From Anniella stebbinsi (taxonomy: Eukaryota > Chordata > Lepidosauria > Squamata > Anniellidae): a DNA stretch of 64,000 nt. The notes beneath the pieces were generated by a model that made no database searches, was not told the DNA's origin, and worked only from the letters and a program-made list of their open reading frames with translations. Within the stretch, counting starts at the first letter, position 1. Each line of letters opens with the position of its first letter. Position numbers and translations under genes: made by a program. Where the stretch lies: NCBI GenBank assembly GCA_029215795.1, contig JARDYH010000003.1, forward strand, positions 256,998,562-257,062,561. Direction: 5' to 3'. Below are positions 44,250 to 54,589 of the stretch, piece by piece.

Positions 44250-45225
44250 TCTGAGTGAGTGTGCTGCTTGGTAAGGTGGAATGGAGCATATGTTGCCACA
44301 TCTGTTATTCCCATGCACTCAGTCCAAACACTCTTGGAATTCCTCCAAGGGAAACTTTTTAACGTAGGCCTACAAAACTTGTGATCCACCAAGCGTAATG
44401 AAGGCCTCCTCCACACAACCCGTTATTTTTGTGGTCTCAAAAAGACAGCAAAAACAAGAAGTTTGTTAAGCTTCTGTTGAGTGTTAGCATTGTTAGATTA
44501 GGTCACAAGTTGTATAAGCCTTTTTTAAGAAATGGTCATGTTTCCTTGGAATGAAACGACTTCCCTTTTCCCATCTGCAGAGGAAACGAAATGTAGGAAG
44601 TTTCAGTCGCAAAGTGTATCAAATGAAGCTGACATGTCAGCATCAATTTTGGGGTAACCTTTGCTATAACCATAAAGACAACCACAAGAATGTTAACTTT
44701 TGTTGTGGGAACTGCAGTTGTCAGGGTCAAAGGTACATCATAGACCAAATGCTTCTTAACTCAATTCTCCAGATAGCCCATCTCTCCCTTTTTAAACATT
44801 ACGCTAAAGCTACAACTCTGTACACACTTACCCCTCGATAAGCTCCACTGAATCTAGCGAGACTTACTTTCAAATTGACATACTTAAGATTGTGCAGTGA
44901 AAGGGCATTTGATCCCTTAACACAACTTGTGTATATGTGAATGTTGCTAATATGATGAGAATCATTGAAAATCTAGCTAATGTAGGTTTTGTATGTACCT
45001 TATAGATGCAGAAAATGCAAATAATGATTTAAGCTTTATGTATGAAAACAACATCCTTGGGCTGCAAGGAGAAAGATTTCCCCTTTCCCCTTGGCCAATA
45101 TCATCTAGCAGCTGAAAGAGCAGGTAGCAATATTTCTCCCTTTTTGAAGTAAACTGACTTTCCTGTATGTTTTTCTTTCTTCCCAAGTTCTCTGTTTTAT
45201 CAATGTTCTATTTTCCTCCTGAAGT
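44250..45225. other. Non-coding stretch without recognised elements
   Basis: I see no gene. Around 44845-44905 there is a short amniote repeat scrap (ctagcgagacttactttcaa). The rest is unassigned. Confidence 0.4.
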
Positions 45226-45229
45226 GATT

Positions 45230-45995
45230 TCAAGTTGTCTGTCACAGTCTGAGAGATCAGGTATGCAGCTTGGGGTACTCTTAAATCTTATGAGTTCAAG
45301 TGGTTTGGCAAGAATGCCTTTGTCCAGGTTTTTCCTTTTGTAGCACCTGTGCCCTTTCTTGGGGAAAGAAGATTTAGCCACAGTTATTTATGCCTCTCAT
45401 TTAGATTACTGATTGCTTCCCCTTGAAAAGTGTTCAGAAATTACAACTATGGCAAAATTTGGCAACTAGATTTTTGTCGAGTGCATTTTGTGGACTATAG
45501 TACACTGGTTTGCGCACAATTCAAGGTGAGCCACATTGCACAGATCTGTGCACAATTCAAGTCCTAAACAATTTAGGAACAGAATAGCTGAGTACCACCT
45601 CTTTCCATATGAACCTGCCTATAATTTATGATTATCATTGGAAGTCCTGTTATATGTGCCACCATCTAGAAAGGCGAGGTTGGTGGGTACATGAGACTAG
45701 GCCCTTTTGGTAGCAACACTCCCATGAGAGGTGAAATTGACCCCTTCCTTATTTTGCTTTAGATGGGCAGTAATTAGGGTTCTATTCTGTCGGGCTTTTA
45801 ATGTTGTCGAATGTTTCGTTGGTCTTCAATTTAAATTTTAATGTCACTCTCAAATTTTATTGCATAGTTTTTGCTCCTGTGTTTCTTCATTTTATGAAAC
45901 GTTTTAATGGTTGTTTTTTTTTAACTGTACATCATTCTGGGTGCCTGGTATGCAGAGGGTGCAATTTGTCAATTTAATAACTAAATAAATTTACA
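45230..45995 (+). mobile_element. Degenerate L2/CR1-clade LINE: ORF2 tail and 3' UTR
   Basis: A plus-strand frame near 45373-45470 gives DLATVIYASHLDY with the next codon a stop, then LLPLEKCSEI. This resembles the RT-downstream motif of reptile L2/CR1 LINEs that ends in a conserved LDY. The coding frame is broken several times. Positions 45760-45990 form the T-rich 3' UTR ending acatcattctgggtgcctgg ... ataactaaataaat. It is a dead 5'-truncated copy. Confidence 0.65.
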
Positions 45996-46117
45996 TGATA
46001 CTTGGCCTTTAGTACAGTACATCTTTTCATACACTACGATTCTTTCAGGTAATGTTTTATTCTGTTTACATTACTACAGTTACTTTATATGGATTAATAT
46101 AGTCTTGTGATACAAAG

Positions 46118-46255
46118 AGCCTATCTACACACGCAGGATAAAACACTTTGAAAACGTTTTGAAAACTGTATATGGAGTGTGTCCTCGGCCCCAACAGTTC
46201 TCAAAACTGTTATAAACCGTTTTCAACCGTTTCAAAGCAGTAGTGTAGATAGGCT
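46118..46255. mobile_element. 138-bp palindromic MITE
   Basis: The left end agcctatctacacac and right end gtgtagataggct are inverted repeats. The interior pairs gaaaacgttttgaaaactgt with caaaactgttataaaccgtt. The shared terminal word (tctacact / agtgtaga) links it to the 41523, 43691 and 55114 elements. Flanks tacaaag and gaaagaa do not form a clean duplication. Confidence 0.75.
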
Positions 46256-46734
46256 GAAAGAATTACTTTACATTATTGTCTTGATCATATTGGTAATTTT
46301 TGTTTTGGGGGTGGGGGGCGCGACACAGAGTTCACCTTTCTCCCTTCTTTATTTGTTCCAGATAGTATGCCATATCCCACTGTGGTTTACTGGAGCAATG
46401 AAACGTAATACTCAGGCAAGCTTGAGTATATTTTCTTCAAGCCATATTTGAATAGGCATTATGGAGTTGGATTATATTAGTACGAAGTTGGCATTTTCAG
46501 TGAGAACATGGAAATATGTTCCATAGAAAACATATGTTCAGTAAAGTTTCAGAGGCTTGGCAAGCCGCAAACTACACTCTGCATTTCCCCCTAGTGATTC
46601 CAGAAACTTACTTCTGTTCATTGTATTACTAGTTGTTCCTTTTAACCACAGTCACACCGTTGAGCTTTCTGGTTTTGTCAACAGGTTCCAAGAAACTTAA
46701 AATTCACATTTGAGTCCTGTCTCCAGTGATACAT

Positions 46735-46800
46735 CATAAGAACATAGGAACTTCCCTACTGAATCAGCCCATCTAGTCTAGCACTTGTTTCCCCACAATG
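46735..46800 (-). mobile_element. L2/CR1-clade LINE 3' tail fragment
   Basis: It starts cataagaacataggaactt and continues with ctgaatcagcccatctagtc tagc, the inverted tail form. It is short and truncated. Confidence 0.6.
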
Positions 46801-47039
46801 GTCAACCAGACACTTTGGAGTCAAACAACTCCACTGGTGGAATAGACACTGATGACAGAACGGATTCTTCCTCCCCCTGCAGTTCTGTGTGCGTCCCCAC
46901 ATCCTACAGATATACTCCGGAGAGTTGGGAGACCCTCTGGAGCTGATTTGGGGGGCACATGGAGGATGCAGGGAGGAGGTGAACAAGGGAAAGAACTCCA
47001 AAAACAAAACAAATTATCACTAGTAGCGCAATCGGTTTA

Positions 47040-47290
47040 TAAATGGTGCAGGCATTAGTAACCACAAGATTGGATGGGCATGCTCCTGGTAGTTCCGCAT
47101 GGATCTTTGGCCCAATTGGAGTCCGCCAGGAGAAGAGCCTTTAATGTGGTAGCCCTTTCTGTTTGGAACTCCCTGCCCCTGGAGGTCAGCAGGTGCCAAC
47201 ACTAGGCTGCTTCCGGCGCCTTCTGAAAACAACTCAATTCCAGGAAGCCTCCTTCACCTGACCTGTCTCTGGCATTGTTTATCCAGAAGT
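47040..47290 (+). mobile_element. Degenerate LINE ORF2 C-terminus, sense
   Basis: The stretch from about 47145 translates as VVALSVWNSLPLEVSR before a frameshift or stop, followed by residues resembling the FRRLLKT motif in another frame (ttccggcgccttctgaaaac). WNSLPLEV is typical of the last conserved segment of reptile L2/CR1-clade ORF2. The 5' part and 3' UTR are not clear. Confidence 0.7.
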
Positions 47291-47294
47291 ACAT

Positions 47295-49005
47295 TTTTGG
47301 AAAAGATTATAATTTTTTAAAAACATACAAACAAACACAAGTGTGTCGGACGAAACTAAGCAAATGAAATCGCTAATAGCCAACTCCTTCTCTGAGTGCC
47401 TATACTTACATAGCCATGAAAAAGAGGAAAGTATCAGTATGCTTGGAGGAACCCCAAGGTTTACAGAAGTACCAAAAATGTTTAGGAAAATAACATAATG
47501 GGGCAGGGAGGGGAACCAATGAGGTGGTCACAAAATGCTGACTAATGGCTGTGGGGGTGGATGGAAAATGAGAGGGGATGCAATGGAGTATTTTGAAAGA
47601 GGGCATGACTGGCTAAGACCCTGAATAGGAATACGCCACGCTGCAGCATTTTGTTGTGGATGTCACTTGTGAAACTTCATCATCAGTTATTCTGTTCAAC
47701 ATATTTTTCATGTCTAAACAGAGTTCATAAAGATTCTCCATACAAGGGAGAGAAAATGATTTGAAAAAAGTGTGTGTGTTTGTGTTGTCCAAATGAAAGA
47801 AAAAAGGAAGATGACCACATAGAAATCTGCCCTTGATGCTTGAATGTACCACCTGCAGAATCTGAAGTCCCCAACTTCTTTATCTAGCCATGAATATGAT
47901 TCTAGGAAGAGCCTTTTGGCTATCCTGTGTTGCAAACCGATGTACTAAGCATTTAGGGTGTGGTATCTTTTATGTGACCAGGTACCTAATCTTTTAACAT
48001 AAGGCATTTTGTATTGTTGGAGCTTTTTCTCTTGGGTACGTTAATAATTCTTTCCAGATCTAGGAAGAGCCACTGTCATTTCAGCCCAGATTTGTCTTAA
48101 ACACAGTAGTGTGAGTTTTGACAAGGTCGCTTGGCCTTTTGTAGGAGACGTGAAATGTTTTTACTTAACGTTTGGAAGGGACTAGAAGAGGGATGAAATG
48201 CAGTTTGTCCTTCCATCCTGAAAAATATATAAAGGCATGGATACAGAAATGTTAATGAAAGGGATGACCCTAGAATGGAAGGAAACCAAAAAGATCTACA
48301 GATAATCGTTCCCGCCGCAAATGACTTTCTCACTGACTGAGCTGCTCTCTCTGCTTTTAAATCTTCTACAACAATTATAGCATCTTGTAATGTAGGTTCT
48401 TTTTGTGTCAAATGAATTAGCATTTAAGAAAAGACTGATGTCTTTGACTTTCTTCAGTCTCAAAGAAAAGATCGGTGTCTTGCTTGTTCAAGAGTGGGTT
48501 ATAATTATAGTTATAAAGACGGCAAGAGCTATTTTCCCATATTCTAGTAATGGTTTTGATGTGACACTCTTCTCTTATTTGTCTGGGCAAGAGTTAGACG
48601 TGAGAATCGCACCTGCACTGCATTGCTGATAGCTTTCATGTTGGTAATGCAGTATACGTCTTCTTTTACTTCTACCTGCAAAAATGAGGCATTAAAATGT
48701 TACCTTTCTCCATATATCAGTTCTATTCTGCACAGTAGTAGGGCTCAAATGGTTCTTCTCTTCTCAACAGGTGGTAGTTGAATGCCAGGTAGAGCCATAC
48801 ATCATGGCGACCCTCTAAAGAGTATCAAATCGGCTGATATTAATAATACGCTCAATAATTACATTGTTATATCCAGAATTTTTTGTCATACAGAACAGGG
48901 GAAATTCTCTACTTTGTCAAATATGGTAGAACTTGCTAACAGGTGGGGGCAATAAATGCTTGTTTACTGAGGAGTTAGCTGAAAAAAGAACTGCTTGGTC
49001 CCGAG
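47295..49005. other. Non-coding stretch without recognised elements
   Basis: I see no gene. ORFs up to about 108 codons on the minus strand (48097-48423) show no domain or codon pattern I recognise. Confidence 0.4.
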
Positions 49006-49009
49006 ATCT

Positions 49010-49320
49010 AATCTGTCCCTCCAGGATTTCCAAGATAGACATGCCCCTTCTCCTGGCCCCACCCTTTTCTTTCAACCACTGATTGGTGCTTTATTGGCTT
49101 TTCTGCAGTTTTTTCCTCATTCTGAATGGTTGAAATGCCTCTCTTCAGGCTTCATTATTGGCAATAAGAATTTTAAACTAAAATATGCTGGCATTCTTTT
49201 TGTACTTTGGCCCCTCCCCTTTGCCTTCAGCTCCTCCCACCACTAGAATGTGGCCCTTGAGAGCTTCTTCAAAGTGGAATTCAGGCTGAGAGAGGTTCAA
49301 CACCCCTGTCTTGGAGCTTA
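49010..49320. repeat. Dispersed repeat (ggttcaacacccctgtctt end)
   Basis: It begins gtccctccaggatttccaag and ends gagaggttcaacacccctgt ctt. It shares blocks with 340-465 and 23880-24185. Class unknown. Confidence 0.45.
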
Positions 49321-49646
49321 GCATTGTCTTTTAATGCTCCATCTGTACTTTTATTACAAAGGCTCTGTAGCAGCCACCAGTTTAGCAGATTTCAGCATGT
49401 AGTTTGTTCCTGCAGTGGGGAGCATGGGAAAGAGCCACTGTCCATCATTGAACATACAACCTTTAACATGAACTGGAGCCTACATGCATTAATGCCTTTG
49501 TAGTCAGGGCCACTGGGATGATTCTTCTGTCTCTGTTTTGTGACAGACAGATTGCATAGGTGGCTAGACCTCTCTTCAACTTAAAAGTTGTATATTTGGT
49601 GGGAGAGGGCATGGAAGTCTGGGATGTACTTCCATGCCTTGCCACA

Positions 49647-50470
49647 TACCGTATTTCACCGAATCTAAGACACCATTGATTCTAAGACGCACCTTAATTT
49701 TAGGGCCACCATCACGAAAAAAGCATTGCGTCAATTCTAAGATGCACCCCATTTTCAGACACGTAATATTGGGGATAAGTGCATCTTAGAATCGAAGAAA
49801 TACGGTAGGCTGTGCATGCCCCCCCCCCAATTCGCCACCCAGGGACCTGCTGGGCCGGGCCGGACAGGAGTCTCCCTTTCCCACTCACCACCAGCGCCGC
49901 CCCGGTCCTCACTGCGCTGGTCCTTGCCGCCAGCGCAACGTGCCGTTACTACAAAGTAGGCCACGATCCCTCGAGATCTCTCGTGGGATTGTGGCCTACT
50001 TTGTAGTAACGCCGCGTTTCCAGGCCGGGGAAGCTGCTGCAAGCGGTGCTGGAGGTGAGGACCTGGGTGGCGATGGGGGAAGGCTGTTCCTCGCTGTCGC
50101 AGCAGCAGTTCCTCGCTGGCAGTGGCCTCCCCGGCACTGGTGCTGGCAGACCGAGGCGGCAAGGACCGGGGTGGCACTTGCAGCGAGGACCGGGGCAGTG
50201 CTAGCGGTGTGGACCGGGGCGGCACTGGAGGCCAAGGAGGTCATTGCCAACAGCACAGAGTGGTGGTGATAGAGGCGAGTGGGGAAGGCCGAGTCGCTTG
50301 GGGGGCATGCAGAGCCCCTTTGTGAAGCTGCTGTAGGGGGGGATTGGGGTATCTTCAACCCCATACAGCGCTGGAGAAATCCGGCGATTCTTAGACACCA
50401 TCGACGCACTCCATTTTTACAGACTAAATATGGGGGGAAAAGTGCATCTTAGAATCTAGGAAATATGGTA
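49647..50470. mobile_element. TA-flanked TIR element: 161-bp MITE plus CpG-rich segment plus half MITE
   Basis: 49647-49807 is a complete short palindrome, starting taccgtatttcaccgaatct and ending gaagaaatacggta, with TA at both ends (mariner-like TA duplication). Then 49808-50385 is strongly GC- and CpG-rich. Then 50386-50470 repeats the right half of the short element (gattcttagacacc, gtgcatcttagaatctagga, aatatggta). The outer ends also match as TIRs. Overlapping 109-156 aa ORFs in the GC-rich part on both strands are proline/serine/alanine-rich and look incidental. Confidence 0.7.
49945..50010. repeat. 26-bp hairpin inside the CpG-rich segment
   Basis: The left arm 49945-49970 begins gttactacaaagtaggccac and the right arm 49985-50010 is its reverse complement with one mismatch. 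The 14-base loop contains tcgagatctc. It may be an independent tiny foldback insertion. Confidence 0.85.
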
Positions 50471-50729
50471 TATGACCTCCATGCTGGGGCTGTGTTCAAT
50501 CCTACCTCGAATCTCCACTATTCTCTGCTTTGAAGAATAGCTTTGTTAAGGCTGCTCTGGACTTTCAAGTGTTTAGAGAGGGACTCTTGCTCCATGATAG
50601 AGCATCTGTTTTGCATGCCGAAGGCCTCAGGTTCAAACCCTGGCATCTCCCATTGACAAAATCAGGAAGCAGGTGATGCAAAAGACCTCCTTTGCCTGAG
50701 ACCTTGGAGGGAGCCATTGTCAGTCAGCT

Positions 50730-51388
50730 AGAATGTCCATTTACGCATTACCAAAAACAGGATATGTGTCAGTAAAGGACAAAAGGGGATACCAATCTGC
50801 ATAATATGTGCGTATGCAAATTTATATGTATAGATGCAAATTTAGAAATAATTATGCATTATTTAAATAGAAATTCAGTATACCTCACTGTGGTAGGAAA
50901 GACTGACCCGGTGACCTGTATGCCTGCTCAGTCTGTTGTACAGGTGCTGTCGATGGGCAACTTCAAGCCCCCTCGGTCTCCCTCTATACAATGGTTTGAC
51001 TTTAAACCAGACTTGGATTCTCTTCTTGATCATCCCAGAGTGCAGGACATGGAATAATGGGCTCAAGTTACAGGAAGCCAGATTCCGGATGGACATCAGG
51101 AAAAACTTCCTGACTGTTAGAGCAGTACGACAATGGAACCAATGACCTAGGGAGGTCGTGGGCTCTCCCACACTTGAGGCATTCAAGAGGCAGCTGGTCA
51201 ACCATTTGTCAGGTATGCTTTAAGGTGGATTCCTGCATTGAGCAGGGGGTTGGACTCGATGGCCTGATAGGCCCCTTCCAACTCTACTATTCTATGATTC
51301 TATGGACACCAAGTAGAGGAAACCTTGCTATAAAGGACAGTCCTCTATTTTGGAGAACTGGCACGAAACACTAGGACATCTGAACACC
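50730..51388 (-). mobile_element. DNA element of the ggtggccatgtgtcctactt family, split by CR1
   Basis: The left part 50730-51012 (ggacaaaaggggataccaat, gcaaatttagaaataattat, cagtctgttgtacaggtgct) matches 29440-29600 in order. The right part 51305-51388 (aagtagagg, aaaggacagtcctctatttt, ctaggacatctg) matches 29700-29780. The CR1 sits between them. Confidence 0.7.
51013..51304 (+). mobile_element. CR1 LINE 3' end, sense
   Basis: It carries the ORF2 terminus (peptide FRMDIRKNFLTVRAVRQWNQ followed by a stop). The 3' UTR then has gaggtcgtgggctctcccac, ggttggactcgatggcctga and the CR1 tail ctattctatgattctatg. It is 5'-truncated to about 290 bp, as usual for CR1. This is the best-preserved CR1 copy in the window. 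Confidence 0.9.
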
Positions 51389-51464
51389 GTACAGTTACAA
51401 TAGACAATATTGAGCTAGATGGAGAGATAGTTTGACCTCTAATGATGCAGCTTCCTGTGTTGTG

Positions 51465-52608
51465 AGAAGGGGAGCGTGGGACAGTGCCGCTTGCTACAAA
51501 AGAAGCAAGATTCTAATAATTGATCTTAAGTGTGAGAGTAGGTGAGCCTCTCAATTGGTGATCTGCCACTCAAAGTGAAAGAGTTGCTGTGTCCATCAGT
51601 CTGGCATGAAAACATAAGGAATTGTACCCTTCACCCTGGTGTTAACCATTCCTCTGTGCCATTCTGTTACAGAAGAGACCAACTCTGACATAGACATCAT
51701 AATACACTTTACAGAGTCATAAGCGTTCAGACAAGTCAGATTATTTGTCAGCTTTTTGCCATCATAAAACATAACAGCATAGCTATAAAACATGAAATCA
51801 TAGTTGCATATAAGATTTTTTTTAAAAACTTTGACAAGGCCATTTAGGACTCTTTCCAAACAATTAAAATGTAGATTTTCCCCTTAACTCAGCAGTTCCA
51901 CTAATCCTATTCCAGCCTCAACATTGCCACGTCCTGTTTCCATGGAACAGCTATGGGATTGTAATGGTTTTGCTGTGAGAGATAGTCACACTTGCATCCA
52001 TCTTGTAATTGTTCTTAACTTGGGAGAGGAGTACATTGCAGTACTGTGGGGGGTGGGGGGAGTGCACTGCTTTCAAAGAAATAAACTATCTTAGAAACGG
52101 AATAGAATTTATAAAATCTGTCAAGATAAGTATTGGTATTGTTATATACCAAGAGCTGAGCTTAGGCAGGCTTGATGGGACTGTCCTAAAGTAAACAAAT
52201 TTTTGAAAGAAAAAAGCCAAATTTAGCTGGTATCAACTTTTGACAACCTGCATATATCCCATAAGTGTTCATTTTGGTTTTCTGGGTGAGTTAGTAAAAA
52301 AAAGTAGCAGACAACTATAATTTATAATACTCTGAAGGAAACAAAGATGGTAGGCACAGTAAATATTGTACACCAGTATGCTCATCCCTGGGGACTTTGA
52401 TGCTGTGGATGAATCTTCAGTTTTCTCCATAGTGAGCATAGTGAATTGCTCCCACAGACCAGAAACGGGCTCAGTTGTCTGTCCCTAATTATACTTGGGA
52501 ACAGTCCAGTATGAACATCTTCTGTGAAAACCCCATTACAATTTTAAGAGTTTCTTGGGCAGCTTTCACTTGCAGTTGGATGGTACCCCAGGTATATGCT
52601 ACTCTAGA
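51465..52608. other. Non-coding stretch without recognised elements
   Basis: I see nothing assignable in this interval. Confidence 0.4.
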
Positions 52609-52609
52609 T

Positions 52610-52872
52610 ATTGGGCATGTTCAGACGACACTTCAGGTTCTGTGGTTAGCGAAACTGTGGTTCTCTGGTGTTAGCACTAACCACAAGCCGTGCTGTTGCA
52701 CACAACACTTTAAGCCATGGTTAGAGCCGCTAACCCTGCTGCAGACAGTCTGACTGTGGTTAGTGAGTGAGCAGGGTTTAGCTAAACACATCGTACAAGA
52801 CACCTGAAACCCTGCTACTTAACCAAAAGCCTTAACTTGCACAGTTTAAGGAGTCTTCTGAAGAGGCCCATT
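52610..52872. mobile_element. Palindromic MITE (gggcctgttcag family B) with ATT duplication
   Basis: The body is 52613-52869. The left end gggcatgttcagacgacact and right end (other strand) gggcctcttcagaagact are TIRs. The trinucleotide ATT flanks both sides (52610-52612, 52870-52872). The interior (aggttctgtggttagcg, cagacagtctgactgtggtt agtgagtgagcagggttta) is nearly the same, inverted, as 61244-61487. Three-base duplications suggest a PIF/Harbinger-type mechanism. Confidence 0.8.
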
Positions 52873-53081
52873 GAGGCAGATGTAGATGTACTGTTATTCT
52901 TGACTTTGAAAATTTAATTGCTACATTGAGATTTGGCAGAGAAATTCATACTACATCCCCTCCTCCTTATTATTAATATTATACATAATAATCCTTATAC
53001 ATTAATATTAGATGAAAGCCTATACCTTCTTCTAGTGTCTCATGGGAACCGGCCTATCTAAGTGTGTTGTGTACACAACTC

Positions 53082-53152
53082 ATAGAATCATAGAATAGTA
53101 GAGTTGGAAGGGGCCTGCCTATAAGGCCATAGAGTCCAACCCCACTGCTCAT
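53082..53152 (-). mobile_element. CR1 LINE 3' tip, antisense
   Basis: The text atagaatcatagaatagtag agttggaaggggcc, then ataaggccatagagtccaac ccc, is the inverted CR1 tail (compare 51235-51304). Only the last 70 bp remain. Confidence 0.85.
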
Positions 53153-53154
53153 CA

Positions 53155-54070
53155 TAGTAGGGGGACTTACAAAAATTAGGGATAATTGTACACAAAATGC
53201 ATATATTAGGAGAGATGTGCATAAAAATACATTAACATTTTTCATGCATACTTTTAAAAAAAAACCCAAACAGTTCCAGAAACAAGACAAAATGAACAAA
53301 AGATTGGAAAAATAAGAAACTGAGAAAAACAGAAATTGACAGATTTACCCAACTCTATCTATCCTGGCACATTCACTTGGATAGAATTGTTTGGATAAAA
53401 TGGAATACTCCCATGTTTGCCACTCTTGAGTTCCTTAGAAGAAGTAGGTTGGGAGAGAAACATAAGTCTGAGCATGTTGCAAATTCAAGGAAGTCCACCT
53501 CCAAAGACATTTGGGTTGTGTCTTGAATATCTAACTTGTATGCTTTTGTTTTCTTTTTGCTCTTGCATTTCTTTTGGTTCGTGTGATTCTAAAAACACCC
53601 TGGGACATTAATGAGCAAACAAAATTAAAGCTATTATTCCCTTCCTTATCTACATTTGTAAGTGAAATGTCAGGTGCTTTGTAAGTATTAAAGGGATAGA
53701 ACAATTATTACTTCTTCATTGCTCTTCAATTTTTTATTTTGACCTGGCCCTTTCCGTGTAATAAAACTTGTTGGATTAATATGAAGTCAGCAAGGGATTA
53801 ATGGAGTGGATTTCCTATTCTTAGGAAATGGAAAAGAGGCAGTGCAAGTAAGATAGAGCGTGAGTGAGAACTGACTAAAATTATAATTGAGGGAGGCCTG
53901 TCTCAGGACTATATCCTGTTTCTGTAGCTGAGGTATTTGATCTGTCTTTCTGTTATTTAAGATATCAGTTTGTCTCTTGTCTTATTCTGCATAGCAGTTT
54001 GTTTCCGACACTTATTTCCATGCCTAGCCATTGGCTCACAAGTTGCAATGCATTATGGGCTTTCCAGCCT
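53155..54070. other. Non-coding stretch without recognised elements
   Basis: I see no gene and no assignable repeat between the CR1 tip and the 54-kb palindrome. Confidence 0.4.
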
Positions 54071-54076
54071 TATGGT

Positions 54077-54413
54077 TCCATAGATAGGCTGACCATTTGA
54101 AAAGGAGGACAGGGCTCCTGTAACTTTAACAGTTATAGAGAAAAGGGAATTTCAGCCAGTGTCATTTGTATGCAATTAGTTCCTGGTGTAATTCCCTCTT
54201 CATCACAACAGTTAAAGTTGCAGGCACTATACCAGAGTGACCATATACAAAAGAAGGCAGGGCCCCTGCAACTTTAACTGTTGTGGTGAAGAGGGAATTT
54301 CACCAGGAACTAATTGCATACAAATGACACTGGCTGAAATTCCCTTTTCTCTACAACTGTTAAAAGTTACAGGAGCCCTGTCCTCCTTTTCAGATGGTCA
54401 GCCTATCCATAGA
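54077..54413. mobile_element. 320-bp four-arm palindromic element with perfect 8-bp duplication (subfamily A)
   Basis: The body is 54085-54405 with termini taggctgacc on both strands. The octamer tccataga occurs at 54077-54084 and 54406-54413, the clearest proof of transposition for this family and consistent with hAT. It differs from the 5.7-kb copy at about a dozen sites over 320 bp. At two of these (gctcctg/caggagc, cagtgtc/gacactg) both arms carry the change. It is non-autonomous. Confidence 0.92.
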
Positions 54414-54416
54414 CAT

Positions 54417-54588
54417 AGGCCTGATCCACACCAAGCAAGATATAGCACTATGAAAGCGGTATATGGCATGTGTCAGGGGCCCCAACAGTTGTCAGTGCAC
54501 TTCAATACTGCTATAAAGCAGTAGTGTGGCTCCTGCCCTTTATATATCACTTTCATAGTGCAATATCCTGCTTGGTGTGGATTAGGCC
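54417..54588. mobile_element. Palindromic MITE (aagcaggatatagcac family), second copy
   Basis: The left end ggcctgatccacaccaagca and right end (other strand) ggcctaatccacaccaagca form near-perfect TIRs. The interior gcactatgaaagcggtatat is mirrored by atatatcactttcatagtgc. It lies three bases from the target duplication of the neighbouring 320-bp element, so two elements landed almost back to back. Confidence 0.85.
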
Positions 54589-54589
54589 A

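Larger units (their letters stand above)
50578..51461 (+). mobile_element. tRNA-derived SINE interrupted by a DNA element that contains a CR1
   Basis: The SINE head is at 50578-50728: A-box region ccatgatagagcat, ttgcatgccgaaggcctcag, B box ggttcaaaccc at 50630-50640, then gagaccttggaggga. It resumes near 51391 with aatagacaatattgagctag atgg and ends gatgcagcttcctgtgtt. The gap of about 660 bp is filled by the inverted DNA element, which itself holds a CR1 end. Confidence 0.8.

Noticed and set aside
43994..44416. 140-codon minus-strand ORF as a host gene
   Set aside because: Its C-terminal half is a CR1/L2-type ORF2 fragment and its N-terminal part crosses an oppositely oriented LINE tail.
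49755..50409. Overlapping ORFs of 109, 137 and 156 codons on both strands
   Set aside because: GC-rich sequence opens all frames. The peptides are proline/serine/alanine-rich with no domain, and the opposite-strand frames overlap.
5856..54524. The same small ORF start (MTIYKRRQGP) at 5856 and 54237 as a conserved peptide
   Set aside because: Both lie at the same place in two copies of the 320-bp palindromic element, so the similarity is that of the repeat.
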